64,000 nt of DNA, from positions 1 to 64,000 of the forward strand of contig NZ_VVIQ01000011.1 of the NCBI RefSeq assembly GCF_009728485.1, read 5' to 3'. Each line of letters starts with the position of its first letter. Positions within the stretch are counted from its first letter, which is position 1. This document shows, piece by piece, positions 46,040 to 56,400 of this stretch. A model generated the notes under the pieces. It was not told the origin of the DNA. It made no database searches and was given only the letters and a program-made list of their open reading frames with translations. A program made the position numbers and the translations under genes. The stretch is from Prevotella vespertina (GTDB taxonomy: Bacteria; Bacteroidota; Bacteroidia; Bacteroidales; Bacteroidaceae).

Positions 46040-46437
46040 TTGTTATCCGAATAAACTTTCAAAGTTGCTGTCACTGCTGTCACACCTTGATGCATTATAA
46101 GTCGTTTATAATCTGTTTGTTGCGTGAAGTGTTAAAAGTGACAGCAACTTAAATCAAAACTATGTTAGCTTTATTGACATTCAGTATGAAAAGTTTTTTG
46201 TAAAAAACCTTTTCTATTTATTCTTTATATAAATATTTTATATTATATTTGCAAGGTGTTACCCATGTTAATGGGGAAGTGTAACTAAAAACTCATCTAT
46301 GAAAGAGTGCAGGGAAAGACACTATATATTTTCTTGTTCGTAAATGACGATAAAGTGAGATGAGATTTAATATCTAAGTTACATAGTGTTCTAAGTCTTG
46401 CTGCTATGAATAAGATAAAAGCTACAAAACTGATAAG
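46040..46437. other. Gap with 83-bp element and a promoter-like box
   Basis: Holds copy 3 of the 83-bp element, a very AT-rich run (46163-46250), TATATTTG at 46244-46251 and a GTTAC...GTAAC hairpin around CCCAT/ATGGG (46258-46283). Confidence 0.6.
46065..46147 (+). repeat. 83-bp element, copy 3
   Basis: Starts TTGCTGTCACTGCTGTCA and ends AGTGTTAAAAGTGACAGCAA, 83 bases. It may also act as a terminator for the VapE gene. Confidence 0.7.
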
Positions 46438-46785
46438 ATGAAAAAAGAAGTAATTCAAGAACTATACAATGGCTTTGAAGCTGTGGCTGTAGAGGTCGAG
46501 GGGATTGAATGTTGGAGTGCACGCAAACTTCAGCTGCTTTTGGGTTATTCCAAATGGGAGAATTTCTCGAAAGTAATAGATAAAGCCAAAATTGCCTGTG
46601 AAAATGCAAGGAGTTTGGTTTCTGACCATTTTCCTGACGTCAGGAAAATGGTTAATCTTGGCTCAGGGTCAGAAAGAGAGATTGATGATATTCTCTTAAC
46701 TCGCTATGGCTGTTACCTAATTGCACAAAATGGTGACCCACGTAAAGAAAAGTTGCTTACTTTTTTGTGGAAGGTTATTACCTGA
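46438..46785 (+). pseudogene. Truncated DinD-like antirepressor-type protein
   Basis: 115 residues matching the N-terminal half of DinD: YNGFEAVAVEVEGIECWSARKLQLLLGYSKWENF (Bro-N-like), then DILLTRYGCYLIAQNGDPRKEK. Intact DinD proteins run to about 270 residues. Here the frame leaves homology after NGDPRKEK and stops 11 codons later, where remains of a fic gene begin. DinD is an SOS-linked protein often found near defence or mobile genes. Confidence 0.75.
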
Positions 46786-47007
46786 GTACGCGCATTTGGC
46801 TTGACCCCATGCTAAAGCGTTCTCTCAAACGGTGTGTGGATTGGAGTCAGATAGATAAGGACGAATATCTGACCGCAATGCGTGAGAGTATTTCTGATAG
46901 CACACATCAAGACTTTGGTAAAACCTGCACTCACCACCAAGATGGGAGACCGAGAAATGTTTATGAAAGGTGTTGATTATTCATATTATTACGAACAGAA
47001 TGAGTGA
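46762..47007 (+). pseudogene. Fic domain C-terminal remnant
   Basis: Two frames keep Fic homology. The first reads FFVEGYYLSTRIWLDPMLKR, aligned with the Fic core HPFxEGNGRSTRIWLD: H, N, G and R of the active site are all lost. Then WSQIDKDEYLTAMRESI. A frame change near 46905 leads to KPALTTKMGDREMFMKGVDYSYYYE and a stop at 47005-47007, the usual Fic ending. The N-terminal part is gone; it abuts the DinD fragment, so a deletion joined the two. Confidence 0.75.
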
Positions 47008-47191
47008 TCCATAATCTCTTTAAGAGTTCATAGAACTACAATGTCCTTTCGAAGGATTCTACTTGTGTTAAAGGATAGAATGGAAGCGGATTTACTTCAA
47101 TTGTGTAAGAGTATAGAATATGGATAAAAATATTATTAAGTTTATAATATTATAAGTAATATTGGGTTTAATTATAAAACAATAAAGACAT

Positions 47192-49615
47192 ATGACAAAT
47201 TCTGAAATAATAAACAAAATTTTTGAGGGAAATTGTATGTTGTTTTTAGGCTCTGGATTTTCTTTTGGAGCGACAAACAACAATCCTAAAGACTCCACGT
47301 TCAAGGGAGCTAGTACTCTTGCACACATGTTGTTGGAAGATGCTGGGTATTCAAGTAAAACAGATGATTTACGAAAAGCTTCTTCTGCATATCTTAGGAA
47401 AAAGACGCCTGAGGACTTAATAGCTCTGCTTAAGCAGGAATTTTGCGCTACTTCAATATCACCGTCCCATGATTATATTGGAAGTTTGAACTGGTTTCGA
47501 ATCTACACTACTAATTATGATAACATTATTGAGTTAGCTTATAATAAAGCACAAAAACGGCTGATGCCCAAAACGTTATCTTCTACCCATTTGGGAACTG
47601 AGGATTATAGATATTGTTGTATTCATCTTAATGGGTTTATTGATTCGCTTTCTTATGATAAATTAGATAATGAATTCAAACTCACATCTGCTAGTTATTT
47701 GACAGAAGATTTTACCAAGTCAGAATGGTTTGATATTTTTAAGTCTGATGTTATGGCTTGCGAAGCATTGATATTTATTGGTTTCTCTATGGATTATGAT
47801 ATAGATTTAGCAAGAATACTAGCTTCTGGAATAACAAAAGACAAGACTTTGTTTGTTGTACGACCAGATGAAGATGAATTAAACGTCAGTAGTCTATCTG
47901 ATTTTGGGAATGTATTAAATTCAGGACTTGATGGATTCGTCAAGATGGTTAAGGAATCCCAAAGTAATTACGTTCCAAGTGCAACTAAACTTTTCACCCC
48001 AATTAGTTTTCTTAGATCGGATATAAACAGAGATGTTCCATCTATACGTGATATAGACTTTTATCAGTTAATTTTAAACGGATATATAGATAAGCATTTG
48101 GCTTTCCATTCATTAGTTAATAATAGCTCATATCCATACTTAATATACCGAAATAAACTTCAAGAATGTATAGATGCTATTAAGAATGGTTCAAATAGTA
48201 TATTAATTGAATCTGCTCTAGGAAATGGAAAATCTATCTTTTTGAATGAACTCGAATTATTGCTTGTCAAAGAAGGGAAAGAGGTTTTTGTCTATGACAA
48301 ATATACTTCAAGAGTTACGTGGGAAATTACCCAAATATGTGAAAGATTTTCAAATGCTATAGTTATTTTTGATGACTACCACTCTTCTCGAGACCAAGTA
48401 AAGAGTTTACGTAATTATTCAAAACAAATTTGTATTATCACGTCTGAACGTAAATCTCTTCATGAGGTGATATTTGATGAGATTGAAGATGTTTTGGGGG
48501 AAAGTTATAAGGTTGTAAATATTGACAAATTATCAGATAACGAAATCCAAGCATTGGATGCTTTATTGGATAAATACTCTCTGTGGACTGATTTGAGCGC
48601 TTCTACAAACAGACAATCGTATATCAAAAACACGTGTGGAAGCGAATTATGCCGTGTTATTCTCAGTAGAATTTCTAGCCCAAATCTTACGTCTAGAATC
48701 AAGGAAACAATAGCATCAATCTCACGAAATAAATCATTTGAAGAGGCTTTCAAGTTTTTGATGGTTGCAGAATGCTTTCATATTCGTTTTACGATAATGG
48801 ATATAGCAACATGGGTTGGAGCAGAATTATTTAATAAACCAAGTTTTCGCCAAAATCAAACAATAAAAGAATTTATCGATATAGAAGCTACCGATATTAA
48901 ATTTAAGTCATCAATTGTAGCAAAATATATACTTACAACACTTTATTCTCCGAAAGATGTAATAGATATTCTGATACAGTTGGTAAAACGTTTAGATATA
49001 CTATCCAAAAATTCGTCCCCAAATAGAATTAGATTAATTACTTTTGTAAACTTTACGACAATTCAATCATGTTTGAATATAAAGGATAATGCGTGGAAAA
49101 CGGAAATATATCGTTTTTATGAAGTTGTTAAGGACTGCACTTTTTGTAAAACAAATATAGATTTTTGGCTACAGTACGCTATAGCTAGATTATATAATAG
49201 GGATTATGTCATATCCAAGACCTTATTTGATAAATGCTATTCACTTGCCAATGCAAATTGCAATTATAGAACATATAAAATCGATAATCATTATTGTCGC
49301 TTCCTTTTGGAGAATGAGATAGAATTCGGATCGGTTGGTACTTGTATGGAGGCATTTAGGCATGCACATGAAATACTTTCAAATACTCATCCAGGGGACG
49401 AGAAAAAACATTATCCATTTAAGGTTGCAGGCTTATATAAAAAATTTTACGAGACATTCAAGGACAAGCTATCTAAAAAGGAATGCACAGATTTCAAACA
49501 ATCATGTTTGGATATGCTAGAGAAATGTCAGTTATATCTAAATAGTGATGATTGCACAAATGCTAGAATTGTTCGAGATACCCAATCTAAATTAGAAATG
49601 ATAATAGCAGACTAA
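47192..49615 (+). CDS. SIR2-STAND NTPase defence protein
   Basis: 807 residues. An N-terminal SIR2-like NADase: FLGSGFSFGA (near 15), TTNYDNIIELA (near 108), catalytic histidine in CIHLNGFID (near 146) and FIGFSMDYD (near 193). A STAND/AAA-type NTPase follows: P-loop ESALGNGKSIFLNELE (near 340) and Walker B AIVIFDDYHS (near 390). The C-terminal ~300 residues are helical and repeat-like, a probable sensor. The architecture matches Avs-type or SIR2-STAND anti-phage proteins that deplete NAD on infection. AT-rich and flanked by decayed mobile-type genes, which points to transfer. Specificity unknown. Confidence 0.8.
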   Translation: MTNSEIINKIFEGNCMLFLGSGFSFGATNNNPKDSTFKGASTLAHMLLEDAGYSSKTDDLRKASSAYLRKKTPEDLIALLKQEFCATSISPSHDYIGSLNWFRIYTTNYDNIIELAYNKAQKRLMPKTLSSTHLGTEDYRYCCIHLNGFIDSLSYDKLDNEFKLTSASYLTEDFTKSEWFDIFKSDVMACEALIFIGFSMDYDIDLARILASGITKDKTLFVVRPDEDELNVSSLSDFGNVLNSGLDGFVKMVKESQSNYVPSATKLFTPISFLRSDINRDVPSIRDIDFYQLILNGYIDKHLAFHSLVNNSSYPYLIYRNKLQECIDAIKNGSNSILIESALGNGKSIFLNELELLLVKEGKEVFVYDKYTSRVTWEITQICERFSNAIVIFDDYHSSRDQVKSLRNYSKQICIITSERKSLHEVIFDEIEDVLGESYKVVNIDKLSDNEIQALDALLDKYSLWTDLSASTNRQSYIKNTCGSELCRVILSRISSPNLTSRIKETIASISRNKSFEEAFKFLMVAECFHIRFTIMDIATWVGAELFNKPSFRQNQTIKEFIDIEATDIKFKSSIVAKYILTTLYSPKDVIDILIQLVKRLDILSKNSSPNRIRLITFVNFTTIQSCLNIKDNAWKTEIYRFYEVVKDCTFCKTNIDFWLQYAIARLYNRDYVISKTLFDKCYSLANANCNYRTYKIDNHYCRFLLENEIEFGSVGTCMEAFRHAHEILSNTHPGDEKKHYPFKVAGLYKKFYETFKDKLSKKECTDFKQSCLDMLEKCQLYLNSDDCTNARIVRDTQSKLEMIIAD

Positions 49616-49923
49616 GGCGTTTAGTTGTGTATAAAAATATATGTACTTTAGAATAAGTATCTTTGCAATACAAGTAGAAATACAAAACAAACGATAGATG
49701 TTGTCTATAGTATGAGGATACAGAAATCTCTCGATAATTATTGATTCTTATTATTTAGGATATTTTAGATGTTTCATTTTTGTACCATATAAATATAAGC
49801 AACAGATAATCAACGGTAGACATGTCAGAGGAAGAAAACGATACTTACATATAACCAAACCCGCAGCAACTGGATGGTTGCTGCGGGTTGTATTTGAAAT
49901 ATGATAAGGTGAGAAAGCCTACA
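49616..49923. other. Gap with orphan promoter and terminator
   Basis: TATCTTTG at 49658-49665 looks like a plus-strand -7 box but no gene follows it. The terminator at 49858-49890 closes the fucosidase remnant. Confidence 0.5.
49858..49890. terminator. Terminator after the fucosidase gene
   Basis: CCCGCAGCAAC / GTTGCTGCGGG, 11-bp perfect stem with a short loop. Confidence 0.75.
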
Positions 49924-51030
49924 TCACAACGTCAACTCAACGATATAATCAATCTCAGTAGGGACGGTGTCGAAGTTAAGGGTGATGCCGTTACCAGTCT
50001 TTGTGAAGTTGACACGCTTGTTGGTACCAAAGACGGTGGCAGACTTGATTTTGTGGTTGCCAGTAGGGATGAAGAGGCTGGTGTCCATATAGTTTAGGAT
50101 GTGGATATAGAGTTTGTTACCACGTTGTGTACTTACTCCCCAGTCGTGAGGACCAACGATGCCGCCACGTGTGCCGTAGATGGTTTCACCATATTTGTTC
50201 ATCCATTCACCGATAGCCTGAAGGCGGTTGAGGGCAAGAGCGGGGAGGGCACCACCTGGTTCTGGACCGATGTTGAGTAGGAGGTTGGCATTCTTTCCTG
50301 CAGCACGAACGAGCATCTGAATCAACTCTTTGGGTGACTTATAGAGGGTGTCGGTGATATTGTAACCCCAATGCTCGTTGATAGTCTGGCATGATTCTAA
50401 GGGTAGGCGACCGATGCTCTGACCAGAGAGACCAGCCTTGTTCTCACCCGGTAGGTCACGTTCAAAGATCTGAATATCCTCACCAGGGAAAGGAGTATGG
50501 TGATGATTGTTAGCAATGAGGCACTGTGGCTGCAGTTTGTGAATCAATGCATACTGCTCCTCCAACTGCCAATCGAAAGGCTTCGCGTCACTGTCATGAT
50601 CCCACCAACCATCAAACCAGATTGCCCCTACCTTTCCATAGTTTGTGAGCAATTCTGTCAGCTGTGTGTTCATAAACTTATAGTAGCTTGCCCAGTTAAC
50701 CTTCTCTTTTGGTCTACCAGTGCCAGTTCCTGTTCTACCCACAGGATAGTCCTCACGTCCCCAGTCAAGGTGAGAATAGTAAAGATGCAACTTGATACCA
50801 TTTCGTTGGCAAGCATCAGCCATTTCTTTAATGATGTCACGTTTGAATGGAGTACCATCAACGGAATTATACGTGCTGGTAGCTGTCTTAAAGAGTGAGA
50901 ATCCATCATGGTGGCGTGTCGTAATGGTGATATACTTTGCACCAGCAGCTTTGATAGCTTTTACCCAAGCATCCGCATCAAACTCTGAAGGATAGAACGT
51001 CTTTGCCAATTTAGACGTAATGGACATATC
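49924..51030 (-). pseudogene. GH29 alpha-L-fucosidase lacking its 5' end
   Basis: Recognisable GH29 from SKLAKTFYPSEFDADAWVK to the end: TTRHHDGFSLFKTATSTYN, LYYSHLDWG, the nucleophile region IWFDGWWDHD, then AAGKNANLLLNIGPEPGGALP and a C-terminal beta domain. Missing are the signal peptide and roughly the first 60-90 residues with the HFG/EWGDG blocks. At ~51026 the sequence switches to antisense of a CPBP gene; the frame continues but with unrelated residues, so no true start remains. Without its N-terminal barrel strands it is unlikely to be active. Confidence 0.8.
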
Positions 51031-51320
51031 GTCATCAAGTATCTCCATATGGTACTCTTCTATCTCTTGGCAACCCTTATCCCATGGATATTCTGGTTTA
51101 CTACCAGTTATGTAAGTCATCATGTAGTTTATTCGGAAAGTACATGGATAGTCCCATTGTTGGGATTGGTTGGACTTTGTTTCCCAATGGTTCTAACCAT
51201 TATGTTAGTCTCTCGATATCAAGACCTTCGTAAGGATTTTTTCCTTTTGTATTTTTGAAGAACTGGGTCTATTACAAAACAAATCGAAATATTCTCGTAG
51301 TCATTACCTTTCCTGTATGA
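51024..51320 (+). pseudogene. CPBP protease fragment with internal deletion
   Basis: Highly similar to 42676-42890 of the intact CPBP gene (IPWIFWF, SYVSHHVVYSESTWI, VSRYQDLRKDF); after ~51240 it jumps to the region matching 43300-43360 (NWVYYKTNRNILVVITF) and ends at TGA 51318-51320. About 150 residues, including both catalytic motifs, are gone. Confidence 0.85.
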
Positions 51321-51423
51321 AACTTTTATCTTAGCATAATAGAAACTTCATAAACCCGCCCTTATTTCTCACCTAATTAATAACAAACCTCTCTGTCTCA
51401 AGTATCCTATCAAACCTTTTTAT

Positions 51424-51431
51424 TATCTTTG
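51424..51431 (+). promoter_or_regulatory. -7 box for the small lipoprotein
   Basis: TATCTTTG, 31 bases upstream of the ATG at 51462. No clear -33 element. Confidence 0.5.
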
Positions 51432-51461
51432 TACATTGTTTCTTCTAAATTTAATGAAGAT

Positions 51462-51911
51462 ATGAAAGAATTTATATTGAGCTTGTTATTAACAATTTGT
51501 TTTGTCGGGTGTTCTATAAGAAGGAGCTCAGATGAAACGAAGCAGCCTGTAAGTACTGAACAAACGGATTTAGATACTAATGAGGTCTCAGGCGAGTCTC
51601 CTTCTTTCTCCACAGATTCGGAGTATTCTGACGGAACTGATGATGAGTTGACAGATGAGTCGTCTGAAGGTAGTGAGGTTGAAGATGGAACTCATTCTGC
51701 AACGGTTTATTACAATAATCCTCAAACCGGCTATAGTGCTACATATACGCTTGATGTTGAAGTAGAGGATGGTCAGGTCGTACAGATTGATTTCCCTAAT
51801 GGAGGTTATATTGACAGTGATCATATTACACCAGAAGCTCTAAATTCTGATGGAGAATGTACTATTTATGGTGATGACGGAAAGACATACGTTATACATA
51901 TTGACTTGTAA
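51462..51911 (+). CDS. Small acidic lipoprotein, unknown function
   Basis: 149 residues from the ATG at 51462. Signal peptide with lipobox FVGC (cysteine 16). Residues ~20-85 are rich in S, T, E and D and look disordered; the end (ATVYYNNPQTGYSATYTLDVEVEDGQVVQIDFPNG then DDGKTYVIHID) looks like a small beta domain. No family recognised. Surface or periplasmic, judged by the lipobox. It lies beside the CPBP fragment. Confidence 0.65.
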   Translation: MKEFILSLLLTICFVGCSIRRSSDETKQPVSTEQTDLDTNEVSGESPSFSTDSEYSDGTDDELTDESSEGSEVEDGTHSATVYYNNPQTGYSATYTLDVEVEDGQVVQIDFPNGGYIDSDHITPEALNSDGECTIYGDDGKTYVIHIDL

Positions 51912-52407
51912 TTCACGTTCTACATATCTGGTGTCTAAAAAGGTCGTGATAGGAGTGACTGGAAAGTGAAATGTACTCGTTCAGACTCTGTTATATAGCG
52001 AGGGATAAGAGATTGACTTTGAGAAGATAGGACTCTCTTTTGGAAATGTTTAAGAGGCACGAGGAACGTGATAAAAGGTGGTAGTGAGATTGGAAAGAGG
52101 GGGATTATTAATTTTTAACGAGTGATGAATGATAAATAAAAAAAATATATTTACTTTTGTTACCGCTAATGTAATTGTCTTTTGGAAGGTCTGCAATTTT
52201 CTTTTGAAAGGTTCTCAATGGTCTTTTAAAAGGTACTCAGCGGTCTTTTAAAAAGTCATGTACTAATCTTTGAAAAGCTATTTAATCGTCTCTTAAAGAG
52301 AGAATTTATTTTCTTTTGAAAGGTTATGTTAATATAAAAGAATCATTGAATGTATGATTCGAAGGGGTAAATCTATTAGAAACTAGTAATTATAAATATA
52401 ATAAAAA
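51912..52407. other. Gap with seven-unit 22-bp array
   Basis: About 500 bases; the array at 52175-52328 is the only structure seen. The bases before it are AT-rich without a gene. Confidence 0.6.
52175..52328. repeat. 22-bp tandem array, 7 units
   Basis: Seven units of exactly 22 bases from 52175, each containing TCTTTTGAAAGGT-like sequence (variants TTTAAAAGG, TTTGGAAGG). CTTTTAAAAG is itself palindromic. Confidence 0.9.
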
Positions 52408-53295
52408 ATGAGACATTCAAAGTTTTTAGTAGTGAGTTTATTGGCGTTGATGACGTTGAGTTTCACGGCATGCAGTAGTTCTGATGATGATGGAGGAAAG
52501 GGTAAGATAGAACGACCGAAGTATTTGTCTGATGCTACAAGATACAAGATTACAACGCAGGGATCTACTTGGAAGAGTCTTGAACTAACTGAAGATGGAC
52601 GCTACTTTATCGTGTATGATGGTAGTGTTTCTGGATCTTCTTCACAAGATAATGATGATGTTATCGTCTCTGGAAGTTATGAGAAGAAAGGTAATCGATA
52701 TGTATTGAATACTGTTGGCGAGCTGACTATCACTGCTAACAACAACTCATACGAATTGCTGTTGACCAATAAAGGGAAGTCTCTCAAGTTCTCTGCCCAG
52801 AAGTCTGGAACGTTACCTTCTAATAAGGTCAACGATGAGTTGTGTCGTACATGGGTGTTCTCTAAGTGTTATATCGTTGTGAAGTATGATGGAAAGAAGG
52901 TCTATAATGCTTCATCTACCTCTGCCAATGAGCTTTACGATGGATTTAGATCAGCAATAAACACACCTGAGTATAAGGACAAGTTAAAGCTTTCTCAAGA
53001 CAAGGAGGATGATATTGATGGCTTAAGGCTATTGAGAACGGTTACGTTTACGCATGCAGGTTCATATTATGTAACCACTACGGACGGTCGTGAAGACCTA
53101 ATGAATTACTGGAAATGGATTAACGCTAACGAGTTGATCATAGGCTTTTCAGAAAATGAGGATCAGACCTCTGTACATGATCAAGCTGCCCTCAAGTTTT
53201 ATAATGGGCAGTTGATCATGGTAGATAGCCAATCTAAAGGTCGTGAAGAAGTTACTATTACAATGGAATTTCAACCTGTTCATACAGATCGTTAA
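52408..53295 (+). CDS. Lipoprotein, unknown function
   Basis: 295 residues; lipobox FTAC (cysteine 22) followed by SSSDDDGG, a common Bacteroidales tether. The body alternates beta strands (WKSLELTEDGRYFIVYDG, VIVSGSYEKKGNRYVLN) with lipocalin-like motifs, and a second half from ~150 (RTWVFSKCYIVVKYDGKKVY) with aspartate-rich loops. No known family named. Probably anchored in the outer membrane. Ends at a strong terminator. Confidence 0.7.
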   Translation: MRHSKFLVVSLLALMTLSFTACSSSDDDGGKGKIERPKYLSDATRYKITTQGSTWKSLELTEDGRYFIVYDGSVSGSSSQDNDDVIVSGSYEKKGNRYVLNTVGELTITANNNSYELLLTNKGKSLKFSAQKSGTLPSNKVNDELCRTWVFSKCYIVVKYDGKKVYNASSTSANELYDGFRSAINTPEYKDKLKLSQDKEDDIDGLRLLRTVTFTHAGSYYVTTTDGREDLMNYWKWINANELIIGFSENEDQTSVHDQAALKFYNGQLIMVDSQSKGREEVTITMEFQPVHTDR

Positions 53296-53313
53296 CAGAT
53301 TCCAATTATAAAG

Positions 53314-53349
53314 AAAAGTCCGAATCCAGTGCAAGGATTCGGACTTTTT
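53314..53349 (+). terminator. Terminator after the lipoprotein
   Basis: AAAAGTCCGAATCC / GGATTCGGACTTTTT, 14-bp stem ending in T5. Confidence 0.9.
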
Positions 53350-53395
53350 CGTATCTGTTAAAGCCATTTTAAAGTGCAACTGATAATTTACAGGA

Positions 53396-53461
53396 TTATT
53401 ACAAGTGCTTTGGAGAACCATTACAAGTGCCTTGGAGAAGTATTACAGAAGCCTTGGAGAG
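53396..53461. repeat. 22-bp tandem array, 3 units
   Basis: Units at 53396, 53418 and 53440 with the form nnATTACAAGTGCCTTGGAGAA. It ends 18 bases before the sprA stop. Confidence 0.85.
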
Positions 53462-53478
53462 GTGCTGTAAACCTCTTT

Positions 53479-56400
53479 CTACCTCGTTAAACTTAGTCTT
53501 AAACTAACTCCAAAGTCGTGAGTTGTGGTCGGATAACTACCCGATGACAACAAAGGAGAATTTATTTGCATATCGTAATAGATGCTGGCTGTGACAAAGC
53601 GGCTTAGTGTGTAATCACCAAGGAAGGAGAATTTAAAGGCTGTATTACCACTGGAAGCGGTAGAGGTGAGCGATGCGATGTCACGTGTAAGTGCAGCTTG
53701 ACGACGATAGCTCATATCTAATCTGAGGTTAAGATCTTGGTTAAATCCGTTGTTCCTGTTCGATGAATTATTATCGTTTTGTTGCGTGTTTGCGGTCGAT
53801 TTCTTCTTCTTCTTTGCCACACGATGTGTTCCATTGCCAAAGAGATTGAAGTCGTTAATGCGATAGCCAATACCAATTACCCAATCTTTCGATGTAGCCT
53901 CATTGAGCTGAACACTCGTCATTGAGAGTGCTAGCACACGTGTTTGACGATATTCCATGCGTGCAGTTAGATTGTTCTGAAGCGTCACATCCACACCCAG
54001 TAAAGGCGAGAATGCCTCGTTGATACTAACTTGTGAGATGTTATACATCGAACTTGGGATAGGGTTTCCAGTGGTTGCATCGGTGATGAAACCTAATCCA
54101 TTCATGTATTCCTGCCATGTACTGTAACTCTGATAAGAGCCGATTGCGAAGATACTTCTATATGCGTGATTGATGTTCACACTCTTGAATAGATCTTGGA
54201 AGAGTGGTAATCTCGACAGTCCACTGTACCTAATACTCCAGTTCGGGAGCAGACTTCGTAGGGTAGGGAATAACTTTAATCCATTGCCCCCCATACTTGT
54301 GTAGGCATTGAGGAAGGCTGGGATCATCACATCTGCACTGTATTTATTGACCGCTCCGACCGTTGGACTGAAGTGCCCTCCACCCATTGATGCTGGATAA
54401 GTAGCCCCATTGTATTGTGCCTCCACACGATTACGATAGCTGTTGAGTGAATTGACAAAGCGATCGAAAGTGGCACTATGATAACCATTGTTAGCGTTTC
54501 CCATGCTCTCAAAAGCAGTGCCCAAAGAGAGCGTAGTCATGGTGAATGAACCTGTTTGAGTGGTTGGAACGCCAGCATACATGTACTGAATACTCCTTGA
54601 AGTGGTTATCATTCTACTAGCCGTGAGATCGATTCTGAAGTCTCTGAAAGGCTCCAGTGTGGCACGTAATTGTACGTCTTCTACCTGGTTCGTTATCGCT
54701 GGTGTGGCAACACTATCATTGATGAGTAACCAGTTATTGTCACGTGCTTTACCAATGTAATCATCGTCAATGAGACCAAAAGCAAAGTCTAAACCAGGAG
54801 TTAATGCACCGGTACCACGACGTTGTCCAAAGGCATCTCCAATGGTTGGCATGAAGCCTGGTAAGGTCATAGAATACTGGTTGCGATATGATATTCCGAC
54901 GTTGCGCACCATCATTAAAGCACGTGCAACACATTGTGCAGTCTTATACCATTTCTTGTTATCGAGTGGCTCTTTTGGTGTGATAGTGAGCTTTGCTCGT
55001 ATAGCAGAATCCGTCCGATTAAAGATTTTTACTTGGTTATCTCCCACCTTCTTCCACTTCATCTTTAAGGCTTTTCCATGCTCATCTTTAGCCGAGAAGA
55101 TCAATCGTTTCGTATTCTTACCATGCGATACAACGATAGAAGTATCGGCTTTGAGGGTTATTTCCTGCTCAAAACTCTTCTTGTTCTTAGGTAGTGCTTT
55201 CTTCTTTTCGTCGTCTTTCTCTTTCGCTTTCTGCTCCTTCGCCTTCTTCTTCTGTTCGGCTGTCATTGTCGGACGAGAGGGCTTCTTCGGTTGTGTCCGA
55301 TTGAACCGCTCATTCGTTTTCTTTAGGAAGGGAACATGGTTGTAAAGGCGTTCCATGTTGAAAGACCCATTAATGTTTAAGGTCCTGTTACTCGTGATTG
55401 TGTTACCGAGAGAAGTACCATTATCAAGGTTAGCACCCCTTACCCATGTGTAAGTTGCATTATAACTAGCATCCGTATTCACCCAATCGAAGACAGGTAA
55501 AAGGTTAAGAGGTAACTGATAAGAGAGCGAGAAGTTCTGTTGGTAATCAAGTGGAGTACCAAAGTGCTTAATGCTTGTCCACACCGAATCCTTCCATGCT
55601 TGATAACGATCCGCATAGAGGTCTTTGTTGATAGGAGTGTATGGTTCTTCTATTTCCGCATGCGTTGCACTTTGGAAGTTCATGTGTAGGTTGCGCGTTA
55701 AGTCCCATCTCAATGCAAAGTCTCTGTTCCATAGGAACTGCTCATTAAACGTCAGTGGGAGGCGGTCATGACCTATTGACTCCATGTCACGCTCTTGTAG
55801 TTCGTAATAGTTGCGAACCATCTCTGTATTGAAGGTAAGGTTCTGTGGTAACCAATTCAAGCCAAAGCGACGTAGTATCTCAAACCATTTTGAGCGACTC
55901 TTGATCAGTCGTTTGAATGGCTCCCAAGTCTTGTAAACAGGTGTCCAGTTATAGTTCAATGCCCCACGCCAGTTGTCTTCATTCTCATAGACAGTCGTTT
56001 CTCCCGATGTGTGAGAGTGTGAATGGCTATACGAGAAAGAGAAGTTTGCGGGGTCGTATGGCATGGGGTGATTCTTTGTCTGTATGTCAACACGCACATT
56101 CGATAGCGATAAGTTTGTTGTCAATCGTTTGGTAATTGCAATCGACTTAATCGAGTCTTTCTCCTGCTTGTTACTAGCTCCTTCGAGTGCATCCCCCAGT
56201 TCCATATCGGTGTCGAGTGGGTTATATTTAGGTCTACTTTCGCTCTTTGTGATACTATAATATAATGGTGCAGAGACCTTCGCCTTGTCTGGGAACAGTT
56301 TACCTAGTTCCAAACTCGTAGTGACAGACACGTCAGTCTTCGTTTCTTGCTGCCGTTCATTTACACCCTGTTCTAAGCCTCCAAAGCCGTCAGTACTATG

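Noticed and set aside
54770-55345. 191-codon plus-strand frame inside sprA
   Set aside because: Rich in Phe and Ser because it is the antisense of a Lys/Glu-rich loop; no independent support.
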